The position numbers and the translations under genes are program-made. From Planctomycetota bacterium (GTDB lineage Bacteria > Planctomycetota > Planctomycetia > Gemmatales > Gemmataceae): a stretch of 64,000 bases of DNA. The notes under the pieces were generated by a model, which had not been told where the DNA came from, made no database searches, and worked only from the letters and a program-made list of their open reading frames with translations. The stretch is taken from contig VGZI01000010.1 of the NCBI GenBank assembly GCA_016872605.1, forward strand, positions 1-64,000, in the 5' to 3' direction. The stretch's first letter is position 1. Every line of letters begins with the position of its first letter. Shown here piece by piece: positions 9,008-17,567 of this stretch.

Positions 9008-10306
9008 ATGTCAGATCTCGCGCTCTTAGGCGGCGATCCGGTGATTCGCGCACCGCTTCGTCCGTATCGCTCGATGGGTGAGGCGGAAAAACAGGCGGTC
9101 ATCGAGGTCATGGACAGCGGCAAGCTCTCCGGCTTCTACGGCAGTCCGGGTCCGGAGTTCCTCGGCGGCCCCAAAGTAAAGGCCTTCGAGGAGCTGTGGC
9201 GCCAACGCTACGGCGTCGCGCACGCGGTTTCGGTCAATTCGGCCACGTCGGGGTTGATCGCGGCGATCGGCGCTATCGGCGTCAGTCCGGGCGACGAAGT
9301 GATCGTACCGCCGTGGACCATGTCGGCCACGGTCGTGGCGCCGCTGTTCTACGGCGCCATCCCGGTGTTTGCCGATGTAGACCGCCGCACGTTTTGCCTC
9401 GAGCCGAATGCCGTCCGCGAAGCGATCACGCCACGGACCCGCGCGATTCTCGCGGTTAACTTGTTCGGGCATCCAGCGCCGCTGCGGGAACTCGTTGGGC
9501 TCGCGCGCGAAAAAGGTCTCTACCTGATCGAGGATAGCGCACAGGCGCCCTGGGCCGCGGATGAGCACGGACAACGCGCCGGCACAGTCGGCGACATCGG
9601 GGTCTACAGCCTCAATTACCACAAGCACATCCACACCGGTGAAGGCGGCATGTGCGTTACCGCCAACGCGGACCTGGCGCAGCGCCTCCGACTGATCCGC
9701 AACCATGGCGAGAACGCGGTCGCGGGCGAAGACGTTGATTCACTAGTGAATATCGTCGGCTTCAACTTTCGCTTACCCGAGCTTTCCGCGGCGATCGGAA
9801 TAGCGCAGCTCAACCGGGTCGACGATCACGTCGCGGCTCGCGAGCGTGTGGCCGTCCGCCTGACCGAAGAAGCCCAGAATCTTGAAGGGCTGTATCCGCC
9901 GGTCGTGCGCGACGGCTGCCGGCACAACTACTACTGCTGGACTATGCGTTTCGATCCCGAGCGCCTCGGCGTGACGCGGGCGACGTTCAGCGCGGCACTT
10001 GCTGCCGAAGGGTTCCCGCACGCCGTCGGCTACGTGAAGCCGCTCTACCTACTGCCGCTGTTTCGCCAGCGAGTAGCCTTCGGCCGGAACGGCTGGCCAT
10101 TCACGCCCACGAGTCAGCGATACGAAAAGGGTCTATGTCCGGTTACCGAGCGCCTGCACGAGCACGAAGCGATCGTCTTCGAGCCGTGCGCCTATGAAAT
10201 TTCTGAAGGCGAGGTTGCGCAACTCGGCGATGCCCTGCGCAAGGTGCATAGGCATTTATCTGCGCTGCGAAAATACGAGAAGGCGAGCGCGGAAAAGCGG
10301 GCGTAG
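9008..10306 (+). CDS. DegT/DnrJ/EryC1/StrS aminotransferase, second copy
   Basis: A 432-residue PLP enzyme with Schiff-base lysine K206 in NYHKHIHTGEGGM. It has SVNSATSGLIAAIGA for phosphate binding and YLIEDSAQAPWAA for the cofactor aspartate. It is about 50 residues longer than the copy at 6045 and carries a distinct C-terminal region, so the two are not a recent duplication. Start chosen at ATG 9008 because MSDLALLGGDPVIRAP is a typical family N-terminus. It pairs with the downstream cytidylyltransferase and Gfo/Idh genes. It probably transaminates a 3-keto or 4-keto sugar. Substrate unknown. Confidence 0.85.
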   Translation: MSDLALLGGDPVIRAPLRPYRSMGEAEKQAVIEVMDSGKLSGFYGSPGPEFLGGPKVKAFEELWRQRYGVAHAVSVNSATSGLIAAIGAIGVSPGDEVIVPPWTMSATVVAPLFYGAIPVFADVDRRTFCLEPNAVREAITPRTRAILAVNLFGHPAPLRELVGLAREKGLYLIEDSAQAPWAADEHGQRAGTVGDIGVYSLNYHKHIHTGEGGMCVTANADLAQRLRLIRNHGENAVAGEDVDSLVNIVGFNFRLPELSAAIGIAQLNRVDDHVAARERVAVRLTEEAQNLEGLYPPVVRDGCRHNYYCWTMRFDPERLGVTRATFSAALAAEGFPHAVGYVKPLYLLPLFRQRVAFGRNGWPFTPTSQRYEKGLCPVTERLHEHEAIVFEPCAYEISEGEVAQLGDALRKVHRHLSALRKYEKASAEKRA

Positions 10307-10319
10307 TAGGCTAGGCGCG

Positions 10320-11060
10320 ATGCCGCGAGTAGTTGCCAGCATTGAAGCACGGATGAATTCCAGCCGACTGCCACGGAAAGTGATGGCTGATATCTGTGGC
10401 GAGCCGGCATTGGCGCGAATCCTCGCACGACTGCGTCGCTGCGAGCGTCTCGACGATGTCGTCGTCGCGACCACGGACTCGCCGGAGGACGATCCGATCG
10501 CCGCGTGGGCTAGCGCGGCCGGAGTCGCGACCTACCGCGGAAGCGAAAACGACGTCCTCAATCGGGTAGTTGAAGCGCATCGCGACATGACGTCGGACGT
10601 CATTGTCGAGGTATGCGGCGATACGCCGCTTCTAGACCCGCAAGTGATCGACATGGCGGTCGACACGTTCTTCGCCAATGACTGCGATGTCGTCTCCAAT
10701 ACCTGCCGCTTGTCGTTCCCGCAGGGCGTCGACGCCCAGGTATTTCGCTTCACGGATCTCGCTACGGTTGAGCGCTCGATCGACGACCCCGCGGTTCGGG
10801 AACACGTGTCGCTGTACTTCTACGAAAATCCGCAGCGGTTTCGCTTGTATCACCTGATGGCGCCGCCGTGTTGGCGCGGCGCGCGATACCGCTTCCAGCT
10901 CGATTACCGCGAGGATCTCGAATTCATCACCGCGGTCTATCGGGAGTTGCTACCCGGGCACGGGCCCTTGTTTTCTACCGGCGACGTGCTGGCGCTGCTG
11001 GCCCGCCAGCCAGCTTTGGCGGCAATTAACCGGCACTGCGAGGAGAAGCCTGTTCGTTGA
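10320..11060 (+). CDS. SpsF-like cytidylyltransferase (CTP_transf_3 family), copy 2
   Basis: A 246-residue protein beginning at ATG 10320, 13 nt after the aminotransferase stop. It has the signature SIEARMNSSRLPRKVM at the N-terminus, VEVCGDTPLLDP near 98 with the metal-binding aspartate, and FQLDYREDLEF near 188. It is clearly related to the proteins at 8290 and 34928 but diverged. Activation of a sugar acid with CTP is the expected role. Its last four bases overlap the TTG start of the Gfo/Idh gene. Confidence 0.78.
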   Translation: MPRVVASIEARMNSSRLPRKVMADICGEPALARILARLRRCERLDDVVVATTDSPEDDPIAAWASAAGVATYRGSENDVLNRVVEAHRDMTSDVIVEVCGDTPLLDPQVIDMAVDTFFANDCDVVSNTCRLSFPQGVDAQVFRFTDLATVERSIDDPAVREHVSLYFYENPQRFRLYHLMAPPCWRGARYRFQLDYREDLEFITAVYRELLPGHGPLFSTGDVLALLARQPALAAINRHCEEKPVR

Positions 11061-12079
11061 GTGAACTGGCCCGCTTGCGAACCGTCATCATCGGCTTTGG
11101 AGAGGTCGCTGCCGGCATGTCGCACGATGACCGGATGGCACGCTTTTTCAGGTACGCGACACACGCAGAGGCACTGGCCAATCACCCGGCCTACGAGTGG
11201 GCGGCCGTTGTCGATATCGATTCACGGGCGCGGGCCTGCGCGCGTACCGAATGGCATATTCCCCATTGCGCGGCACGCATCGAGGAGCTTGTCGCTTCCT
11301 ATCAGCCCGAGGTAGCCGTTCTTACCGCTCCCCATTGGGTATGGAAGGGTGTGATCGAAGCCACGCCGACGTTGCGCGCCATCGTTGCCGAGAAACCGCT
11401 GGGACTCACGGATGAAGAGCGAGACGTTTTCCTCAACCTTTGTCGGCAGCGGAATATCGTGGTCCAGGTCAACTATTGGCGCCGATTCGCGACTGGGCTA
11501 CGCGAGTTAGCCAACGGCAAGCTTCTCGAGTACGTGGGTGAGCCTCAGGCCGTGTTTGCGACCTACGGACGCGGGTTGCACAACAACGGCTCGCACTTAA
11601 TCGACTTTCTTCGCATGCTGTTCGGCGAGGTCTTGGCCGCTCAGACGATTGGCGCTGCACGCCCTACTCCGCGGCCCAGATTCTCCGACGATATCGACGT
11701 CCCGTTTGCGCTTACCCATGCGAGCGGGGTCAAGAGCATCGCCGGAGTCCTTGATTTCGATCACTACCGCGAGGTCGGCATCGACGTCTGGGGATCGCTT
11801 GGCCGGCTGACCTTGCTCCAGGAGAGCCTCGTTGCCACGGTCTTCCCGCGCGCCGAGAACCGGGGCGTCACAGGCGCGGCCGAAATCGCCAGTGACACGG
11901 GTCGCATCGTGGAGTGCCCGGTGGGCGACGCTTTTTTCCGCATGTACGATAACCTATCCGATTCTATCCGCCATGGATCGCCGGTTTGGAGTAGCGGGGA
12001 GAACGCCGCCCGGACCGAGCGCGCGCTCTCCGCGCTGCATGAGTCGATCGACCGGGGCGGCATTCCGGTGCGGCTTTGA
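11057..12079 (+). CDS. Gfo/Idh/MocA family oxidoreductase, second copy
   Basis: A 340-residue protein with a Rossmann N-terminus (VIIGFGEVAAGM), the AEKPLGLTDEER signature near 115 and a NNGSHLIDFLRMLFGE block. The start is TTG 11057, overlapping the upstream TGA (TTGA). No ATG or GTG follows before the Rossmann motif, so TTG is well supported. It is diverged from the copy at 5027. It likely catalyses redox chemistry on a nucleotide sugar. Together with the genes at 9008 and 10320 it repeats the gene set found at 5027-8982. Confidence 0.82.
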   Translation: MSELARLRTVIIGFGEVAAGMSHDDRMARFFRYATHAEALANHPAYEWAAVVDIDSRARACARTEWHIPHCAARIEELVASYQPEVAVLTAPHWVWKGVIEATPTLRAIVAEKPLGLTDEERDVFLNLCRQRNIVVQVNYWRRFATGLRELANGKLLEYVGEPQAVFATYGRGLHNNGSHLIDFLRMLFGEVLAAQTIGAARPTPRPRFSDDIDVPFALTHASGVKSIAGVLDFDHYREVGIDVWGSLGRLTLLQESLVATVFPRAENRGVTGAAEIASDTGRIVECPVGDAFFRMYDNLSDSIRHGSPVWSSGENAARTERALSALHESIDRGGIPVRL

Positions 12080-13209
12080 GCGCGACGCCCGGATCACGCG
12101 ACGCTCTCATCTTCGCCGAGGATCCGGGCGCGGCGAACTTCGTCGCCGACCTGCCGGCGGCGATCGAAGCCCGAGGCGCTACGGCGGTTCTGTTAGCGAA
12201 AGCCGACGCCGCTCCGCATTTGCAACGGCTCGGAGTGGCCTACGTCCGCGCCCCCCAAAGCGCCGCCGAGCTGCTTTCAACCTACCAACCGAAAATAATG
12301 CTGGTCGGCACCTCCGAGAACACCAACACCGTGGGTCTAGACCTACTCGAGTTAGCTCCGGTCCGGCGGATAACTTCGATCGGGCTTGTCGACCATCCGG
12401 CTAATCCGGCCCACCGTTTTCCAGGGCGTGACGGCTCACCCCTCGGACGTGCACCCGACGTGATCGTTGTAGCCGACGAAACCACGCGCCAAGCTTTCAT
12501 ACGGTTGGGTCAGCCAGCGGCCGATGTCGTCTCGTGCGGCCACCCGGTTTACGATCGGGCGCGACGGAGCCGGCAACAGCTCGAGAGCGTCGGCCGAACC
12601 GCGTTGCGCGCGAAGTGGTACGCCGCCGCCGGCCCTCGTCCGGTGGTTATGTTCCTCAGCGAGATTTCTGACGGCGTGGACACGAGCGCGTTCAAAAGGT
12701 CCAAGGAATATTCGCTGCATGGACGCGGCGACACAGCTGCTCGAACCCTTATCGTACTGGAAGAGGTACTGGACGCGCTAAGGTCTCTGCAAGTCAGGCC
12801 GTTTCTTGTCCTGCGCCTGCACCCCAAGGATACTCGCGAAACATACGACGCCTATCGCGAAGAGCTGGATCTGGTCTTGGGTCCGGAGGGCGGTTTGGAG
12901 TCGGTATTCGCAGCGGATGTGGTCGTCGGACTCACCACGACGCTGCTGGTCGAAGCGACGATACTCGGGCGGCCCACTTTGTCGGTCGTGCCGCGGCGCG
13001 TGGAACGGAACTGGCTTCCTGGCATTCATGCTGGCTTGATCGCCTGTGCCGACGAGCGACAAGAGTTGCGGCAGCAATTGAGCATCGTTTTCGGACGCCA
13101 ATCCTATGAACGGTCGGATGACCACGAGGTTGAGCGTGAGTTTCCTTCAGGCGCTGCCGATCGCGTCGCCGAACTCGTGCATCGACTGGTGGTGGCCCCC
13201 GTGTGCTGA
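12076..13209 (+). CDS. GT-B-like protein, possible glycosyltransferase or nucleotide-sugar hydrolase
   Basis: A 377-residue protein starting at TTG in a TTGA overlap. It reads as two Rossmann-like halves: an N-terminal one with ALIFAEDPGAANF and VGTSENTNTVGLDLLE, and a C-terminal one with LVLRLHPKDTRETY followed by ADVVVGLTTTLLVEATILGRP. The latter recalls the donor-binding half of UDP-GlcNAc 2-epimerase, CDP-glycerol transferase or PseG-type proteins. I do not recognise a specific family. It could be the missing UDP-sugar hydrolase of a nonulosonate pathway or a transferase. Both are inference from fold and context. Confidence 0.5.
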   Translation: MSATPGSRDALIFAEDPGAANFVADLPAAIEARGATAVLLAKADAAPHLQRLGVAYVRAPQSAAELLSTYQPKIMLVGTSENTNTVGLDLLELAPVRRITSIGLVDHPANPAHRFPGRDGSPLGRAPDVIVVADETTRQAFIRLGQPAADVVSCGHPVYDRARRSRQQLESVGRTALRAKWYAAAGPRPVVMFLSEISDGVDTSAFKRSKEYSLHGRGDTAARTLIVLEEVLDALRSLQVRPFLVLRLHPKDTRETYDAYREELDLVLGPEGGLESVFAADVVVGLTTTLLVEATILGRPTLSVVPRRVERNWLPGIHAGLIACADERQELRQQLSIVFGRQSYERSDDHEVEREFPSGAADRVAELVHRLVVAPVC

Positions 13210-13748
13210 AAATGGCTAGTTCGCGGGCCCTCGAAACTGAACGCTTGCGGATCATGCCTTTCGCCGCGGCGTTCTTGACCGAAAAATACGTCGGCTGGCT
13301 GAATGACCCCGAAGTCGTCCGCTTTAGCGAACAACGACACCGCCGGCATACGATGGAAAGCTGCCGCGACTATTGGTGGTCTTTCGAAAACTCACCGCAC
13401 TTCTTTTGGGCCATCACTCTTCGCGATGGCTCTGCAGCCCATATCGGAAATATCACCGCCCACGTCGACCCGCCGAATCGCGTCGCAGACGTTGGCATCC
13501 TGATCGGCGAGCGAAAGGTATGGGGCCGGAACTACGGCAGCGAAGCGTGGGAAGCGGTCTGCGAGTACCTGCTGAACGACGCCGGGATACGCAAAGTGAC
13601 GGCCGGAACCATGGCGGACAACCACGGTATGCTGGGCATCATGCGCAAGACCGGTATGGTCGCCGAGGGTCGTCGCCTAAGACAGTTCTTGCTCGACGGC
13701 CGCGAGGTTGACTTGGTGGAAGCGGCCCGCTTCCGGAAGTCCGCATGA
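13203..13748 (+). CDS. GNAT N-acetyltransferase (RimJ/RimL, PseH-like)
   Basis: A 181-residue protein. GTG 13203 overlaps the upstream stop, and ATG 13212 is an equally plausible start three codons in. It has the N-terminal LETERLRIMPF strand typical of RimJ/RimL-type GNATs, GILIGERKVWGRNYGSEAW as the acetyl-CoA binding segment, and TMADNHGMLGIMRKTGM. PseH, which acetylates the 4-amino group in pseudaminic acid synthesis, belongs to this type. It lies just before the phosphoramidate cassette. Acetylation of an amino sugar is the most likely role. Confidence 0.75.
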   Translation: MLKMASSRALETERLRIMPFAAAFLTEKYVGWLNDPEVVRFSEQRHRRHTMESCRDYWWSFENSPHFFWAITLRDGSAAHIGNITAHVDPPNRVADVGILIGERKVWGRNYGSEAWEAVCEYLLNDAGIRKVTAGTMADNHGMLGIMRKTGMVAEGRRLRQFLLDGREVDLVEAARFRKSA

Positions 13749-13776
13749 GCTTGAGCGCCGCCTTCGGAATGATCAC

Positions 13777-16098
13777 GTGAATTTCGCCTTTGGCACCAAG
13801 GGCGAAAGCCTGCTGCGGCTGCAGGGCCGTCTGCAGGCAGCGAGCATTTGCCCCTCGCTTCTTTTTGATGTCGGCGACTGGCGACGCAGATCGAAGCTGA
13901 TCGTGTCGGAGGTGGTAGAGCGTTTCCCGCGAAGCCGCTTGGCGATCCGTTCGAGCGCCCGAGGGGAGGATAGCTGGCAGTCGTCGATGGCCGGCGTTCA
14001 TCTCAGCCTCACCGGCATCGCCGCCCGGCACGACGATGTGGCCGCGGCCATCGAAGAGGTTGTCGCCAGCTATCCCGACGACCACGAACTCCATCAGGTC
14101 CTCGTCCAACCCATGGTCGAGGACGTGGCTGTGTCCGGCGTGGCGTTGACCCGCGATTTGGATACCGGCGCGCCGTACTACGTCGTCAACTATGACGATA
14201 CCAGCGGGCGTACCGATTCCGTCACCGGCGGCGCCGAAAGCAAGACCATCCTGGTACATCGCTCCAGGCCAGATGCCTTGTTGTCGGCACGCTTCCGCAA
14301 ACTCATCGATGTCGTGAAGGAGATCGAAGCGGTCACCGATTGCTCGACATTGGACATCGAATTCTGCATCACCGCACGGGAAGAGGTTTATGTGCTGCAG
14401 GTACGGCCGCTCGCCGCCCGGTCGCGCTGGCAAACGGTCGGAGACGATGCGATCGATACCGCCCTCGACGAAACTCGCGCCGCGCTGGAGCGCTCGTCGG
14501 GCCCCGAAGACGGTGCGCATGGGTTGACGACGGCCTACGGCGAGATGCCGGACTGGAACCCGGCCGAAATGATCGGCTCGACGCCACGCAACCTGGCGCT
14601 CTCGCTGTATCGAAGGCTGATCACGGACGACGTCTGGCTGAAGGCGCGCGTGCTGATGGGGTACCGCGCAATGACGCCACGGCCGCTGCTGACGGCGTTC
14701 GCCGGCCGGCCTTATATCGACGTGCGGCGCAGCCTCAATTCGTTCCTGCCGCCGAATTGCGATTCCGGTTTCGCCGACGACCTCCTCACGTTCCAGCTCG
14801 CCAAACTTCAGGCCAACCGGGATCTGCACGATCGCATTGAATTCGCCATTGCCTACACGTGCCGAACACCCGAATTCGCAGCTTGCGCCGCCGATCTGCG
14901 CGCGGCCGGTTTCGCCGCGGCGCAGGTGAGCCGGTTCGGCGACGGTCTTGGCGCGCTGACCGCGAAAATCCTCGGCCAAGGCCGCCAACAGATCAGCCGG
15001 CTCCTAACTCTCGGCGAAGGACTGGACGAACGCCGACGGGCGGCAAATTCCTTGCCACCCCGCGGGCGGGCCATTCGCCTCCTTGATGACTGCATCGAAC
15101 TAGGCACCCTGCCTTTTGCCCAACTTGCCCGCTATGCCTTCATCGGAATTTCTTTCATTCGTGCGCTCGCCGCCCGCGAGGCGCTGAGCACCGAAGACTG
15201 TGACCGTTTTCTCGAGTCGATCAGTACCGTGGCGACCGAATTCGTGCACGACCTGGCGCTTGTCGCGAACGCTGGCGGCGACCATGCCGCGTTTCTTGCT
15301 CGTTACGGACACCTGCGCCCCGGCACATACGACATTACCTCGTGGCGGTATGACGAGAGACCGGATCTGTATCTGGGCCGCCTTTCCACGCGGATGCCGG
15401 TCAAGAGCGCGTTCACGGCGACCGCACGGCAGCGCAGCGCGATCGAAAAGTTGCTGCGCGAAGAAGGCTTCGCCGTCTCCGCCGAGGAGCTGCTCGGCTA
15501 CGTCACGGCCGCGGTCGTCGCCCGCGAAAAATCGAAATTTCTTTTTTCGCGCAACATCAGCGACGCGCTGAGTGCGCTCGCCGACTGGGGCGACGCGCTC
15601 GGGCTCGATCGCGAAGAGATCGCGCACTTACCGATTGAGGCGATCGCCGCAGGCCTTGATCGCGCTCGAGCCGCCGAGCTCGTCGCCGAGGGTCGTGCCG
15701 CCTATGCAGTTACCCGTGCGGTTCGCCTACCGCATCTCATCTTCGGGCCGCGTGATATCGACGTGGTGCGGCTGCCCCTCGGCCATCCGAATTTCATCAC
15801 GCATCGCACCGTGACGGCGCCCACCTGCCGGCTCGATGCCCGCACCATGCCGGATATCGGCGGCCATATCGTGCTGATCGAAAGCGCCGACCCCGGTTTC
15901 GATTGGATATTCTCGCACCCGATCGCCGGGCTCGTGACCAAGTACGGCGGCGCCAATTCGCACATGGCGATCCGTTGCGCCGAGTTTGCGGTTCCGGCAG
16001 CGATCGGATGCGGCGAGCGGCTATACGACGGACTCGCCAAAGCTGCCATCATCGAACTGGACTGCGCCAGCCACCGGGTCCGGGTCATCCGTTCATGA
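13777..16098 (+). CDS. PEP-synthase-like L-glutamine kinase (Cj1418-type), first step of phosphoramidate synthesis
   Basis: A 773-residue protein starting at GTG 13777; an earlier TTG at 13708 lies deep in the preceding gene. The N-terminal ATP-grasp part begins FAFGTKGESLLRL and has RLAIRSSARGEDSW and YVLQVRPLA. The C-terminal mobile domain has the phospho-histidine H729 in GGANSHMAIRCAEF. This is the architecture of PEP synthase, but in C. jejuni the homologue Cj1418 phosphorylates the amide nitrogen of L-glutamine. The next three genes are homologues of its pathway partners in order, which decides the assignment over a metabolic PEP synthase. ATGA overlap with the next gene. Biochemical function is inferred from synteny. 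Confidence 0.8.
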   Translation: MNFAFGTKGESLLRLQGRLQAASICPSLLFDVGDWRRRSKLIVSEVVERFPRSRLAIRSSARGEDSWQSSMAGVHLSLTGIAARHDDVAAAIEEVVASYPDDHELHQVLVQPMVEDVAVSGVALTRDLDTGAPYYVVNYDDTSGRTDSVTGGAESKTILVHRSRPDALLSARFRKLIDVVKEIEAVTDCSTLDIEFCITAREEVYVLQVRPLAARSRWQTVGDDAIDTALDETRAALERSSGPEDGAHGLTTAYGEMPDWNPAEMIGSTPRNLALSLYRRLITDDVWLKARVLMGYRAMTPRPLLTAFAGRPYIDVRRSLNSFLPPNCDSGFADDLLTFQLAKLQANRDLHDRIEFAIAYTCRTPEFAACAADLRAAGFAAAQVSRFGDGLGALTAKILGQGRQQISRLLTLGEGLDERRRAANSLPPRGRAIRLLDDCIELGTLPFAQLARYAFIGISFIRALAAREALSTEDCDRFLESISTVATEFVHDLALVANAGGDHAAFLARYGHLRPGTYDITSWRYDERPDLYLGRLSTRMPVKSAFTATARQRSAIEKLLREEGFAVSAEELLGYVTAAVVAREKSKFLFSRNISDALSALADWGDALGLDREEIAHLPIEAIAAGLDRARAAELVAEGRAAYAVTRAVRLPHLIFGPRDIDVVRLPLGHPNFITHRTVTAPTCRLDARTMPDIGGHIVLIESADPGFDWIFSHPIAGLVTKYGGANSHMAIRCAEFAVPAAIGCGERLYDGLAKAAIIELDCASHRVRVIRS

Positions 16099-16784
16099 CG
16101 CGCCTCGCCCTCACCATGCGCGTGGTGGAGGAAGCCGCGTACGCGGAGACTCGCGACGCGCTGAGTCACGACTGGCAGCGCTGGCTAAGCGAGCATGAGT
16201 ACGGGTTCGCGCTCGTACCTAATTGCGTCGACGAACCGGGCGCGTTCCTGGGGAGTCTCTCGGTCGACGGACTGATTCTCACCGGCGGCAACGATCTAGT
16301 TGCTAGCAGCGCCGGCTCGGGCTCGATATCGGCCCAGCGTACCCTCACCGAGAACGCGCTTCTAAGAGCCGCGATCGACTGGTCGCTGCCGGTGTTCGCA
16401 ACCTGTAGGGGCTTGCACCTCGTCAACGCATTCTTTGGCGGGAGCCTTTCCGCCGATCTCGGCCGGACGAGCAACGGCTCCCACCCCCACGTGAACTGCA
16501 CCCACCCAATCGAAATTAGTCCCGCGTTCCAGCCGTGGGCGCGTGGTCCGGCGTTGGACGTCAATTCGTTCCACAAACAGGGATTTTCCGAAGCGCAACG
16601 GGGCGCTGGGTTGACGGTTATCGCGACCAGTCCGGCCGATGGAGTTGTTGAGGGCGTGGTTCACGATAGCTACCCGATCGTCGCCGTGCAGTGGCATCCG
16701 GAGCGACCGAATCCAGCCGCCGCTTTCGACAACACTCTGATCGAGCAACTGCTGGCACGCGGAGCCTTTTGGTGCCGGGCGTGA
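16095..16784 (+). CDS. class I glutamine amidotransferase-like hydrolase (Cj1417-type gamma-glutamyl-CDP-amidate hydrolase)
   Basis: A 229-residue PuuD/peptidase C26-like protein. The catalytic triad is visible: nucleophile C104 in FATCRGLHLVN, with H201 and E203 in QWHPERP. LILTGGNDLV near 56 is the oxyanion-strand region. In the C. jejuni phosphoramidate pathway the homologue removes glutamate from gamma-glutamyl-CDP-amidate to release CDP-amidate. Tight coupling to the kinase upstream (ATGA) and the cytidylyltransferase downstream (GTGA) supports that role over polyamine or GABA catabolism. Family certain; substrate inferred. Confidence 0.82.
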   Translation: MTRLALTMRVVEEAAYAETRDALSHDWQRWLSEHEYGFALVPNCVDEPGAFLGSLSVDGLILTGGNDLVASSAGSGSISAQRTLTENALLRAAIDWSLPVFATCRGLHLVNAFFGGSLSADLGRTSNGSHPHVNCTHPIEISPAFQPWARGPALDVNSFHKQGFSEAQRGAGLTVIATSPADGVVEGVVHDSYPIVAVQWHPERPNPAAAFDNTLIEQLLARGAFWCRA

Positions 16785-17563
16785 AGCAGGCCATCATTCT
16801 GGCAGCCGGTCGCGGCTCCCGGTTGCGGCCGCATACCGACTCCGCCCCCAAATGCCTGCTGCCGTTCGCCGGCCACTGCTTGTTCGACTGGCAACGCTCG
16901 GCACTCGGCGCCAATGGCGTCACCGACATCGGCGTCGTGAGGGGGTATCGGGGAGAGGCTTTCGACAATTCGGGCGTCCGCCTCTGGGACAATCGCGAGT
17001 GGGACCGGTCCAACATGGTGCACAGCCTGTTCTGCGCCCGCGACGCACTGGAGTCGGCCGAAGGCCTCGTGATCGCCTATGGCGACATCATCTATGAGGC
17101 ACGCGTCGTACAGGCGGTGCTCGAAACCTCAGGCGATATCGTCGTCGCGGTCGATCGCAATTGGCTCGACCTGTGGCGGGCAAGGTCCGAGAACCCGCTC
17201 GACGATGCCGAAACGCTACGTATCGATGCTGACGGCCACATCGTCGATATTGGCCGGAAACCAACTTCGCTAGCCGAGATCGAAGCGCAGTACATCGGCC
17301 TCCTTCGGTTGAGTAAAGCCGGCCTGCACCAGCTTTGCGCCTTTTACGATGCAGCCGCGGAAGGCAGCACGTGGATGATGGGACGGCCGCGCATCAACTG
17401 TTACATGACCGATCTGTTGCGCGGCCTGGCCGAGTCGGGTGTCCGGCTAACCGCGGCCCCGTTTGCCGGCGGATGGCTCGAATTCGACACGTCCGACGAT
17501 CTACGGCTGTACGAGGCGATGCTGGCCGAGGGCCGTCTCGACCGGTTTTTCCGGACCGCTTAA
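16781..17563 (+). CDS. sugar-nucleotidyltransferase-like CTP:phosphoglutamine cytidylyltransferase (Cj1416-type)
   Basis: A 260-residue NTP-transferase-fold protein. GTG 16781 overlaps the previous TGA; a GTG three codons upstream (16772) is possible. It has the nucleotide-binding loop IILAAGRGSRLRPHT, then PKCLLPFAG with the conserved lysine, WDRSNMVHSLFCA near 69 and VIAYGDIIYEA near 91 with a metal-binding aspartate. It resembles LicC-like cytidylyltransferases and the C. jejuni enzyme that transfers CMP to phospho-L-glutamine. Its position between the hydrolase and the APS-kinase-like gene matches that pathway. On its own it would be called a generic phosphocholine or sugar cytidylyltransferase. 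Confidence 0.8.
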   Translation: MKQAIILAAGRGSRLRPHTDSAPKCLLPFAGHCLFDWQRSALGANGVTDIGVVRGYRGEAFDNSGVRLWDNREWDRSNMVHSLFCARDALESAEGLVIAYGDIIYEARVVQAVLETSGDIVVAVDRNWLDLWRARSENPLDDAETLRIDADGHIVDIGRKPTSLAEIEAQYIGLLRLSKAGLHQLCAFYDAAAEGSTWMMGRPRINCYMTDLLRGLAESGVRLTAAPFAGGWLEFDTSDDLRLYEAMLAEGRLDRFFRTA

Positions 17564-17567
17564 GACG

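Noticed and set aside
13639-14988. Long open frame of 449 codons on the minus strand
   Set aside because: It lies fully opposite the glutamine kinase gene, shows no domain signature, and is explained by GC-rich codon bias on the coding strand.
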